Under the pieces are notes generated by a model. It saw nothing but the letters and a program-made list of their open reading frames with translations, searched no databases and had not been told where the DNA came from. A stretch of DNA of 64,000 nucleotides from positions 6,671,132-6,735,131 of the forward strand of contig NW_003314261.1 in NCBI RefSeq assembly GCF_000143415.4, written 5' to 3'. The position numbers and the translations under genes were made by a program. The DNA is from Selaginella moellendorffii. Lineage: Eukaryota; Streptophyta; Lycopodiopsida; Selaginellales; Selaginellaceae. Positions 12,079-22,179 of this stretch are shown here, piece by piece (within the stretch, counting starts at the first letter, position 1; each line of letters begins with the position of its first letter).

Positions 12079-13882
12079 TGTGAGACACAAAATCCCTAGG
12101 CCCCAAAGTGGAGCCGGAAGGGCGCCACATGGTAGTGGCCGAAGCGAGAGCCAAACGAGCGTAACACGTTTGGACCAAAAGCTCCGACTTGAAAAGTCAA
12201 GAGCGGGAGTGGAACTCCCAACGAAGTGCTCGAGGAACGAGCACGAAGCGAGCAAAAGGCAAGGCTCCAAAAAGGGACCCAAAAAGGACCAACACATGAC
12301 ACGTGGGAGTGTCCGAGATGGACTCGAGATGGAGTCCGAGATGGAGTCCGAGATGGACCCGAGATGGAGTCCGAGATGGAGTCCGAGATGAAGTCCGAGG
12401 TGGACCCGAGATGGACCCGAGTTGGAGTCCAAAGTGGAGTCCGAGATGGACCCGAGATGGAGTCCGAGATGGAGTCCGAGGTGGACCCGAGATGGACCCG
12501 AAATGGAGTCCGAGATGGAGTCCGAGATGGACCCGAGATGGAGTCCGAGATGGAGTCCGAGATGGAGTCCGAGGTGGACCCGAGATGGACCCGAAATGGA
12601 GTCCGAGATGGAGTCCGAGATGGACCCGAGATGGAGTCCGAGATGGAGTCCGAGATGGACCCGAGATGGACCCGAGATGGAGTCCGAGATGGAGTCCGAG
12701 ATGGAGTCCGAAGTCGAGACCGAGACCGGAACCGAGACCGGGACCGAGACCGAGACCGAGACCGAGATCGGGACCGAGACCGAGACCGAGGCCGAGGCCA
12801 AGACCGAGCCCGAGCCCGAGTCCGAGTCCGAATCCGAGTCCGAGTCTGAGTCCGAGTCCGAGTCCGAGTCCGAGTCCGGAGCCTGAGAGGGTGAAAGCCC
12901 AAAGCGGTCGTCTCCCAGACCCTGGGGGGTTTGGTGAGCTCCAAAAGTATAGTAGGGGGAGGACTGCAGTGGAGCCAGTTTGGCCAGGAAAGGCCAGTTT
13001 GGCCCAGGAAGGCCAGACCCAGTGTTGGGTGATGAACTGACCACTGGGAAGTCCAAGACTAGAGTGAATACGGACCGACAAGCGGGGTAGCTTGGTGAAG
13101 TGTTCAAGAGCCGGCTCTAGTTCCCCCGGGAGATCGACTGGCCGATGCTCCCAGTCCAAGTGTGGGTGGCACTACCTACTTGGATACCAAGCGTGGCTCA
13201 ATGGAACCTCGCTCTAAGCCCATGGCTAGAGCACCTAAAGGCGATAGGTGGGGAGAGTACCCAGGTGGCTCGCGTAAGGCCACGGTGTTCCGAAATGTTG
13301 TCCCAAAGGCCCAGACTGTGGAAAGGAAGAGGAGCAGTCCTCTGAGGTAGTGACCAAGGACACAGTCTTGTGGTGAGGAAGTCCTAGAGGACCGTGGGAC
13401 TTAGTGGTCGGGCCTGTGGGCCTCGATCCAGTGGCAGTGTTGGCAAACACGGCCAGGGGCAGAAAGGGACTTGGTAGGAACTGACAAAGGGACTTTGGGG
13501 AAGGCAATTCCCCAGGTCTGTGGGCATCCTAAGGATGCTAAGGAGTGGATCTAGGATGACCCCTCGTGGACACATGGCCCAGTCTTGGAGAGACGAGGTG
13601 GTGATGCAAGTGGTGTTGAACCACTAGTGCAGCAAAGGTGAATGGGCATGGCCTTAGCGTAACGGGCCGAGATGTCAGTGGTACCTTTGGGTGTCGGTCT
13701 CAAGACCGGACACGTGGAGCACTTGGACCAGGTGCAAGTGTGGAGTGGCATGGATGCCATTCTTGGGGCTAGCAAGTCCCAAGTCCTGAATTGGACTGAT
13801 GGAGGTTGTGAATGAGACTCCTCCAAGTGGTCGGAGGTGTGGTTAAGTGACTAAAGTAGAATGGAAAAATTAGTCGCTTACA
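12079..13882 (+). repeat. Right LTR of element A, intact
   Basis: tgtgagaca at 12079 to cttaca at 13882, 1804 bp. It contains the GA-rich array (12303-12882), the shared LTR module (about 12890-12957) and the uninterrupted site into which B inserted in the sister LTR. The start is set by the preceding purine tract and the TG; the end is set by the point where similarity to the left LTR stops. Confidence 0.85.
12303..12882 (+). repeat. GA-rich minisatellite inside the right LTR of A
   Basis: Same 12/18-bp and 6-bp units as 129-725 but with fewer of some units and more base changes in the terminal gagtcc run. Open frames of 154-363 codons in several frames are a by-product of unit lengths divisible by three. 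Confidence 0.95.
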
Positions 13883-16340
13883 ACACCCTCGTTTGCTTGT
13901 AATAAATGAGTCCATTGCGTTCTGCATAGCCCGTTTTCTCTTCCGTTGGCAGCTCACCTCTCTGGTGAGCTTCCCGCGCCTCTAGATTCCTCAGCAACAC
14001 TTCCTGTGCTAGACCATCGTTCTCATATGCTGTCCGCACATCGTCCCAGAAGGTTGCTGTTGCGCTGGATATTGCCAACCTCAAGCTCGCTTTTCGACTT
14101 AGCGCATCCGCCACGATGTTGCTCTTCCCAGGCTTGTACAGAATTTCGCAATCAAACTCAGCCAAGGCATTGGCCCACCGACCTTGTTTCCCTCTTAGGT
14201 CGGGCTGTGACAAGAAGTGTTTCGTTGCCACATTGTCCGTGTAAACCTTGAAGTGTCTCCCAAGGTAGTGTCACCACTCCTTGAGCGCCTTGACCACCGC
14301 AAACAATTCCTTCTCGTGGGCAGGCCACTTCCGTTGAGCCTTGTCCAGCTTCTTCGAGAAGAACGCTACCGGATGGTTGTCTTGCTTCAAAACTACGCCT
14401 AACGCAAAGTCCGAAGCATCCGTTTCTACCTCAAAGTCCTTACCAAAGTCTGGTAATGCCAATACGGGAGCCTTCCTCAACTTCCCTTTGAGGTGGACGA
14501 ATGCCGCCTCGCATTCCGCTGTCCACACCATCTTCCCTTTTCCTGTTTGGTCCGTTAAGGGCAGGGCTACTCTCGAATAGTGTCTGATAAACTTTCGATA
14601 GTAGTTGCATAGCCCCAGGAATGCCCTCAACTCGTGTACATTGAATGGTCGCTCCCATTCCTGGATCGCTTGGACCTTCTCCGGGTCCACCTTGAGCCCG
14701 TCCTGGCCCACCACATGCCCGAGAAACTTTACCTCTTGTTGAGCAAAGTCACATTTTCTCTCTTTAGCATACAGCTTGTGTTCCCTTAGTTTCTCAAACA
14801 CCTTCGCCAAGTGTTCGGCATGCTCCTCTAGCGTCTCGCTATAGATCAGGATGTTGTCGATATAGACGACCACGAAGTGATCCAGATAGGGTACAAAGAC
14901 GTGGTTCATTAGCGCCGAAAACGTTGCTGGCGCATTACATAGCCCGAAGGGCATCACCAGAAACTCAAAGCTCCCATACCTCGTTCGACAGGTTGTCTTC
15001 TCGACATCTTCCTCGGCTACCCTGATCTGGTAGTATCCTGACCTTAGGTCAATCCTCGAGAAGTATTTTGCCTTTCCCAACCTATCGAACAGGTCCTCAA
15101 TCCTTGGCAAAGGGTACTTGTTCTTCTTTGTATACTTGTTGAGCAAGCGGTAGTCTATGCACATGCGCATAGATCCATCTTTCTTTTTCACAAATAACAC
15201 CGGCGCCCCATACGGCGACTTGCTCAACCTAACATACCCTTTGTCTACCAACTCCTCTAGTTGGCACTTGAGCTCCTTGAGTTCTTTTTCGTTCAAACGA
15301 TAAGGGGGACGAACCACTGCCTCAGCACCCTTGACCAGCTCAATCTTATGTTCTATCGGTCGTGCTGGGGGTAGCCCCGCCGGTAGCTCCTCCGGCATGG
15401 TATCCTGGAATTGGTCCAACACCCGTTGGATCACTAAAGGTACTTCTTCCATTCCTGTCTTTTTGTCACTCTTCACCGAGAGTAAGCACAAAAAGGCCAC
15501 CTTAGTTCCTTTAGTGAGTTGTCCTCTCGTGGACACCAGGTTTAAGCAGGAATCTTTGACCTTGCTTTGCCCTACCTTTAGATCTTGGGCCTCCGCCCTA
15601 GATCTTCTTCCTTGGGCATTCGCCAGTACCACAAGGTTTCTACCTTGTCCATGCAGGGCTACCACGAATCGATTGAACCAGTCCATTCTGAAGATCACGT
15701 CAAATCCCGCCATGTCCAACACGGTGAAGTCCATGTCCACCTTCCAAGTCCCCACTTCGACTTTCGCTTGTCGAAGTACCTCATCGGTGCTTTGGCTACC
15801 TTGAACAAACTCTATAGTCCTTGGTTCGCCTAGCCGCTGCACCGTTAGTCTGGCTTGCCGGACTATATCTGCAGCCACAAAATTATCCGAAGCACCCGTG
15901 TCAATAAGGATTTTAACAAAGCTACCTCCGAGCTTCCCTCGGAGGGCTAGTAGATGTCGCGAATGACTCTCTACCAAAGTTGCTCGTGTAATGAGTAACT
16001 TTGAGTTAGGGACTGGATCACATACCTCTGTTTGGACTTCACCCGACTTGATGGCCATATTGGCTCTGGCCTTCTTCGGGTAGGGACATTCCCTCGAGAA
16101 GTGTCCCGCTTCACCGCAATTGTAGCATACGTTGTTTCCCACGCTGCTATATGACTTGACCTTCTTATCCGTGGGTTTGTCTCTTTTCGTCTGACTCCCC
16201 CACGTACTCGCTCGCTGGCCACCGGATCTGCCTTTCCGAAACCCCGAGGACTCATTCTTAGAGAAACTCTTCTTGAATTTCCCTCTGCTAAACGTTCCCC
16301 TTTCGCAGGCTATCGTTGAAATGCACCTTGATGGCCGCAT
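13883..16340 (-). pseudogene. pol: gypsy pol (zinc knuckle-protease-RT-RNase H), broken
   Basis: The frame opens upstream of 16340 and encodes, in order: a basic linker, one CCHC zinc knuckle ([14 protein letters not shown]), an aspartic protease with LIDTGAS, a full RT (palm motifs [12 protein letters not shown] and YIDNILIY), and RNase H ([21 protein letters not shown]-like). The YxDD box reads YIDN, so the second catalytic aspartate is replaced by Asn (codon at 14853-14855). A TGA at 14271-14273 interrupts RNase H in a place where relatives keep reading; the frame resumes and runs to the junction with element A. It overlaps gag in a different frame at 16288-16340. Confidence 0.9.
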
Positions 16341-17004
16341 CCAACGCTTCTTTGTAGTTGGTCGGGTTCCACCGCATTACTTCGCCGCGATCCCAGGTTT
16401 GCAAACCTGATATGAAGGCATGGAACGCATCCATATCCCCCATGTCCATGACAAGTATCCTCTTTGCCATAAACCCATTCACATACTCCTGAATGGTTCC
16501 GGTCTGCTTCAGCCTACTCAGCTCGTCCCTTAGATGCAGAGTAGCATTCGGAGGAACGTAAGTTGCGCGGATCCTCGCCTTCATCATTTCCCAAGTGGCC
16601 ACCGGTCCTTCGTTGGCCTCTGTCGTTCTCCACCAAAACTTGGCATTATCTGCCAAGTATGGTTTTGCACATGGGACCTTCTCCGAGCTTGGTAATCGCA
16701 ACGTTCGGAAGTAGTCCTCCATATCGTAAAACCAATCCTCCACCACCTTATAGTCGTTCACTCCCTTGAAGACCGGTGGGGGCTTTGGTTTGTACTTGGG
16801 AACTGCCTGAGGGACTGATTCCACTTTGGTCTGTTCGACCTTGTCTAGTTTTGCCTCAGTCCCTGCCGAAGGGTCCGCACCTTCTGCGCTGCCAGCATCC
16901 GCAGTCTTTCGCTTTTTCTTCCGCTTCTCGTCACGCTTTAGCTTGCATACGAGAGTCTCTAGCAGGGCATTGGTCTGTGTCAATTGTCCTTTTAGAACAT
17001 CCAA
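16288..17004 (-). CDS. gag: gypsy Gag capsid polyprotein of element C
   Basis: 238 codons: coiled start, a lysine-rich patch ([11 protein letters not shown]), a linker, then a Retrotrans_gag-type capsid domain ([21 protein letters not shown] near residues 75-95, then [28 protein letters not shown]). The zinc knuckle belonging to Gag lies in the pol frame, so nucleocapsid expression would need a frameshift within 16288-16340, or this copy has a one-base indel there. Packages element RNA in the cytoplasm. Confidence 0.85.
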   Translation of the reverse strand: MDVLKGQLTQTNALLETLVCKLKRDEKRKKKRKTADAGSAEGADPSAGTEAKLDKVEQTKVESVPQAVPKYKPKPPPVFKGVNDYKVVEDWFYDMEDYFRTLRLPSSEKVPCAKPYLADNAKFWWRTTEANEGPVATWEMMKARIRATYVPPNATLHLRDELSRLKQTGTIQEYVNGFMAKRILVMDMGDMDAFHAFISGLQTWDRGEVMRWNPTNYKEALDAAIKVHFNDSLRKGNV

Positions 17005-17234
17005 TTGAGCCTAGGACGACCGAACCTCACCACCAGACTCCTGTTTGGAAGTTGCCTCACTAGAGTCCTCCTCATGCAAGGATTCCTCATCCATCGCCTC
17101 CTGTTCGACCGGAGGCTCCAGCTCTGGAGGAGGTTCCGTCTCTGCCTGGGTTCACTTACGTCCTGCCCTTGCCATCTCCCAGCAATCCGCCTCTATCCTT
17201 CGCTAGAACTGAGGAAGAGGCTCCGATACCAAAT

Positions 17235-18363
17235 TGTAAGCCACAAATTTTTCCTTTCCAATTTGCCAGCTTACCTCGCCTATCCGACCAACTCTACCTT
17301 GGCTTGTGCTAAGTTCCCTCGCCAAGGTTCTCGCCTATGGTACCAGCTCCTACTTGGTTTCAGCTACTTACTGCACGAGCAACGGAGTGTTAGCCATCCA
17401 TCTACGGATTCCCAAATCTCTCCCAATCCCCCTCCCCGGGTTAGACTGGACTTGAGGTTCGGCTACACTCCCCGCAGGCACAAACAGCCAAGCACACCAA
17501 GCCTCCAGATTCCTAACACCCCTTGGTACCACAAGACTTGATCATGGGACCCTCTAAATCCCAAGCCTTGGGTGCAGCACTTGCTTCGGGACGTCGGGGC
17601 GAAACACCGTGGCCTAACGGCCCGGTATGGGTACCTCTACCCCCCCTCTTCCATCCCGAAGGGAAGGCCCAAGCCCCCGGAAGGGTGAGGACCAATGAGC
17701 CACAAGGTACTCAAGTGGGGCACCACTCCACCTGAGCCGGGAGCACCGCAGTCGGTTTCCCTTTCGGGAGTGGGAGCTGCTCTTGAGCACTTCCTTGGAT
17801 GGCCCCTCCGGCACCAGCCAAGTCCATGCTCACTCCCACCCAAGGCCCCTCGGTCCCAGTCTCAACCTCAAGTCGGTGTGGAAGCCCAACTGGAGAGTCC
17901 CTTCAAAACTAGTTCCTGGACCTCACTATCCCTACTATACTTTTGGAACCCCCTGCAGCCCCCCCCCCCCCCCCTGGGAGACGCACGCTTTGGGCTTTCC
18001 CCCTTGACCCGTATTAGTATTTGGACTTAGTCTCTGGCTCGATCTCGGACCCGATTTCGGATCCGACTTCGGATTCGGTCTCGGACTCGATTTCGGACTC
18101 GATCTCGGACCCGATCTCGGACCCGACCTCGGACTCGACCTCGGACTCGGTCTCGGACCCGATTTCGGATCTCGGACTCCGTCTCGAACTCGGTCTCGAA
18201 CTCGGACTCGAACTCGGTCCCCGAGTCGGTCTCGGACTTGATTCCAGACTCTATCTCGAACTCGGTCCTAGAGTCGGTCTTGGACTCGATCCTCGACTTG
18301 GTCCCATCCGATGAACTCTTTGTCATTTCGGTCAAGCTTTTGGGGATCCTTTAGCCTACGACA
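17235..18363 (-). repeat. LTR of gypsy element C (5' LTR in element orientation)
   Basis: The minus-strand end (ttaca) abuts the primer-binding site at 17234. The start at 18363 (tgtcgtagg on the minus strand) is inferred from the TG rule and a length of 1129 bp, close to that of LTR B. It contains the shared module in reverse (cctactatacttttgga 17931-17947, C-run 17953-17974, cgctttgggctttcc 17986-18000) and a GA-rich array. Only one LTR of C is in the window. Confidence 0.65.
18021..18315 (-). repeat. GA-rich degenerate tandem array in LTR C
   Basis: On the minus strand this reads as repeats of gagtccgaga / gatcgggtcc-type units of 6-12 bp, the same composition and LTR position as the arrays in element A, but more diverged. 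The open frames here (97 and 102 codons) are repeat artefacts. Confidence 0.8.
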
Positions 18364-19524
18364 TCTCGGGGAGTCGGTTCCTTACACTAGTGTCTTGCAC
18401 AGGCTAGTGGCTTGCACCTAGTGTCATGCACTCAAGTTCAAATTCAAGTTCTTCAGCAGTACCATGTTTCTGGGGCTGTTGAGATCTAGGGGTAAAGGGT
18501 TGCTAGTCAAGTTGGAATTACTGTTGTGGGACTAATATTACTCATATAAACCAGATCCACAACTCAATTATCTCAAAGCCAAATTTTGTGCCAAAGGAGT
18601 GGCCAGTTGAGTGAAGCTACAATCTTTTGAAAGAAAAGATTGAAAGTCTAGAGAGAGCTGGTTTCAAGCTAAATATTTCCTCAAATGTTACTATTGATAC
18701 TGCTATGCCACCACTGTTAACACTAAATTGGCATACATGACCAACTAGAAATGGGAAGGCTATACAATATAAGTCTTCCATTTCAAAAGGTGCACAAGAA
18801 AAGGTCAAGTTGGCAAAGGTGTTGAAATGCACAATAACAAGGATAAACTACATCAATGCCATGGCTAAGGAGTTTGTTGTTGTGACTGAGTCATCAAAGG
18901 GTACGAGCTACATTATCAAAATCTGGGAAAATCCATCTTGTACCTATCTAGATTTTATATAAAGGGAGAATAGGGGAAAGGTATATTTGGCCTGTAAACA
19001 CATCTATTACATTTTTATGCAGGAACTAAATCAAGATTCTAAGGTCAACCATTACATCTATCAGGCAAACCTTACAATTGCAAAGTTTGAGAAGTGTTTC
19101 TAGATCGCTTTTAGTGTTCGGTCTATATTTATATTTGTATTTTATTGATCGAATTTACTTGGAAATATAGATTAAATCAAAATTTGAAAAATGAAAAGAT
19201 ATTGGTTCTAGATGAACCAATGTTTTTCTTGTATTTGAAAAATTATGAGCTCAACTCATGAACTTAGCTTGTGAGCTCATGAGCTCAAAACCTACCCGGG
19301 CTCAATACAAGCAGAAGAACAGGGTACTGGAGGTACATTGCTATGTGTTACCCATCAGTGAATACTAGATACATGAACTGCACGTGAACTGCTGCCAACA
19401 CTTTTGTGTTTGCTGAACAACCTAAGGGGATTGGTTGCTCAGGTCAGTATAAGGAGTCAGCAAGGATCTCTCCATACTTAGTGGGAAAGAAACACCAACA
19501 TTCAGCAAACAAGGGTCTAACCCA
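18364..19524. other. No gene found
   Basis: AT-rich sequence with only short, unrecognised open frames and no obvious repeat. Probably transposon-derived flank of element C or of the arrays to its right. Confidence 0.5.
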
Positions 19525-20360
19525 GGTTACCCAGCTAGCAGGGAGGGCATACATCCTGCAACGAACTTGGAATTTAGCACAGCTAGCAGGCGAGCAAACA
19601 CCTCCTGCAGCGATCAAGGAACTTAGCCCAGCTAGCAAGTGAGGGAACACCTCCTGCAACGAACAAGTGACTTAACCCAGATAGCTAGCAAGGGAACAAA
19701 ACAAGGGATTTAGCCTAGCTAGTGAGCAAGAGAACAAGTCTTGCAGCAAACCAGCCAGCTAGTGAGCGGGGGAACACATCCTGTAGCAAATAAGAAACTT
19801 AACCAGCTAGCCAGTGAGGGGATACATCCTGCAATGACTAAGGACTTCTCCAAGCTAGTCTGATGAGACTATGTTGAGGAACGAGGAACTAACCAAGCTA
19901 ACGAGCACCGGTCCAACAAGCGAGGTAAGCTTAGCTAGTGAAGGAATATTTTCCAGCCAGCAAAGTACTAAACAAGCTTAGTCGGCAACATCCATCAAAA
20001 TAAACAAGATTAATCTGCAACATCCAACAAGGTACTAGACAAGCTTAGTCGGGACTATTTAGCAATGTATTATACATAGCCTACAAGGGACAGCATCCGA
20101 ACATGCACAAGTGACTGACATCCGGGTCTTTGCTCAAGAGACCACCTCAGCCACTGGCAGCTGACAAGGACTAACAAGTCTTTGTTATATCAACCAGAAG
20201 AGGAGGGACTAGCGAGTCCTTGCTCAATAGACTACATCAACTAGCAAAAAAAGGACCGACGAGTCTTTTCTCAAGAGATTATATCAACCGACAAACGAAG
20301 AACTGACGAGTCTTTACTCAAGAGACTACATCAACCAACGAATGAGGGACTGATAACTCT
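19525..20360. repeat. Two adjoining families of degenerate ~60-bp tandem repeats
   Basis: From about 19525 to 19960 a unit built on cagctagcaagtgaggga and cctcctgcaacgaac repeats roughly every 50-70 bp. After a short bridge with agcttagtcgg repeats, a second unit (gactgacgagtctttact, caagagactacatcaacc) repeats about four to five times between 20110 and 20360. Units vary widely, so the arrays are old. They end just before the gypsy relic D and may be part of its LTR or 3' region. Confidence 0.7.
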
Positions 20361-20429
20361 TAAGGAGTGAGGGAGGTTGAGGGACCATTCTGAGGGATGA
20401 TGAGAAGATAAGTTTCAAAAGTGATGCAA

Positions 20430-21735
20430 TCAGTGAGGTTCCTTAACAAGTTCACACTTCGACTTCTTCGCATAGAGCTTGTTGTCACAAAGAATGTGTA
20501 ACACCTTCCACAAGTGTTCACAATGTTTCTCAAGAGTTCGACTATAGATGAGAATATCGTTCAGGAACACTTCAACAAAACTACCACGAAACTCCCGCTC
20601 GTTCATCAACTGCATGAAGGTGCATTGGTTAACCCAAAGGGCATAACCGTAAACTCATAATGGCCAAAAAGGAGTGTTAAACACAGTCTTTGAAATATCA
20701 AAATCCCGCATCTTGATTTGGTCGTACCCATTTCTCAAATCAAGTACTTCACACCACACAACCGATCCATTATCTTGTCCACACGAGGCATAGGAGAATG
20801 GTTGGCTATCATCCGTTTGTTCAGAGCATGATAGTCTATACACATGCAAAGAGAACTGTCCTTGCGAACCAACAGAACCAGTGCACCATAAGGAGACTTA
20901 CTCAGCTGAATAAAACCAAGTGCAAGAAGCTCTTCAATCTGCCGTTTAACCTCTAACAATTGAAGAATAGGTGGAGTACACCCTTCACCTTTAAGCAGCA
21001 GAGTTCCACTCTCACGATGAAACACCTCCTTGGTCTTCCAGTTAACATCCCGGTTAAAAGTCAAGCCAAGCATTAAATCATAACGATGAAGATCAGCAAG
21101 ATAAAAGTCCTTTTTGACACACAAAGAGTCACTGATGTCCACACAAAGTTGCTGATTCCACTCCTGTAAAGCTGTTGCAGTCCCTTCAATCTTGTATTGA
21201 GACGTCTCAGTCGTAGTTACGCCTTGCTGCCTCACATACTTGGCCGGTGAAATGAAGTTGTCACTACTACCTGGATCAAATAGAACCAGAACAGGCTTAC
21301 CGGACACATGAGCCTCGAACTCGATCACTTGACCAGGACGCCTGGCCATGGACACACGACACCAAGTAACATTCACTCAACAGTTCAGACTGAGTTAGGA
21401 TCAACACGAACTTCAGTCTTCAGCCTTGAACCTGAAGTTTCACCTTTAGCTCCATGATCATGAGAACCTGGATTTGGACAATCCCGCGCAAAGTGTCCAC
21501 GTTCACCGCAATCATAGCACTTCAGAGCCGAACCAGAACCTGTTTTCTCCTGTGAAGCCTGAGACTTATCCTTCCTGAACTTATCCTGGAAAAAATTTCT
21601 CTTGTATTGGTTCGCAAAGCGAGACACCAGCTTCTGGTCCTTGAAATTCCTACGGCTATGACCGTCATGATGATCCTTATATTGATCACCACGCTCGTCA
21701 CCCTTTGACTGAGTTTTGTTAGGACTCTGAGATAA
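20430..21735 (-). pseudogene. Ty3/gypsy relic D: zinc knuckle, protease, partial RT
   Basis: Minus-strand fragments line up as one element: CCHC knuckle CYDCGERGHFARDC (21627-21385), protease with LFDPGSSDNF and N-terminal RT with SKSPYGALVLLVRK (21376-20735), and RT palm with FLNDILIYS (20615-20430). Frame changes separate the pieces. The protease Asp-Thr-Gly reads DPG and the YxDD box reads FLND. RNase H and integrase are missing. It is more diverged from C than a sister copy would be, so it is a separate, older family. Confidence 0.85.
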
Positions 21736-22179
21736 AGTCCTAATGAACTTCCGAATTAAAATAAGAAAATATTTTTCTCATTTTCACTGATTAACTAATT
21801 AACCAGGATTTAATTAACTATTCCTAATTATCTGGTCAACTTAAGCATGTATTAATTAGCATATTAGTGTTAATTATTATATAGTTAGTGTTAATTGTTC
21901 TTTAGCTAACAAATTATTTGTTTGCAATGACAATCAATACTAAGATAAACACTAGTTGGTAATATAATTATCAGATTTTGATTCATGTTTCTGAATTTTT
22001 TTCCAATTGACATGTGGCTGATTCAATTGCATGTTCCAGAAGTGTTAATAATATGCAATGCTTTTTTTTTTAAATCCATGAATAATACTGCTGATGGAAA
22101 CAGTGGATCGATCTCTTGGATTCAACTTTCTTTTTCAGTGAGGCATGAGACTGCTATTGCATTCCTGTTCGCTGGTTTA

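Larger units (their letters stand above)
1..13882 (+). mobile_element. LTR element A (non-autonomous, LARD-like), left end off-window, hosting nested element B
   Basis: Bases 1-1095 plus 8395-9025 match 12175-13882 almost base for base, which identifies them as the two LTRs of one element. The left LTR lacks roughly its first 96 bp because the window starts inside it. The order is LTR, primer-binding site (9029 on), a 3.05-kb internal region, a purine-rich tract (about 12067-12078), LTR. The internal region has no gag, protease, RT or integrase, so the element must use enzymes made elsewhere. It sits against the pol gene of gypsy element C at 13883 and probably inserted into it; the rest of C and the target duplication would lie left of the window. 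Confidence 0.85.
13883..18363 (-). mobile_element. Ty3/gypsy LTR element C, minus strand, truncated in pol by element A
   Basis: Read on the minus strand: LTR (18363 to 17235), primer-binding site (ttggtatcggag, about 17232-17221), gag (17004 to 16288), zinc knuckle, protease, reverse transcriptase, RNase H, then loss of the reading frame at 13883 where LTR A starts, just after the RNase H/integrase linker. The remainder of integrase and the other LTR must lie left of the window if A inserted here. A nonsense codon and a substituted RT active-site residue show that this copy is dead. Confidence 0.85.

Noticed and set aside
15954-15966. atgtcgcgaatg inside pol of C matches the start of LTR B
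   Set aside because: Only about 12 bp match, and the site lies in continuous coding sequence next to the protease; no LTR sequence follows.
17953-17974. Long C-run as a possible structural (G-quadruplex) element
   Set aside because: It matches the variable G-run of the shared LTR module in A and B and is better explained as slippage within that module.
20110-20360. ctgacgagtct resembling the hammerhead ribozyme core, repeated
   Set aside because: A stem II-like hairpin (gtct/agac) follows, but the required GAAA box and flanking stems I and III are absent in every unit.
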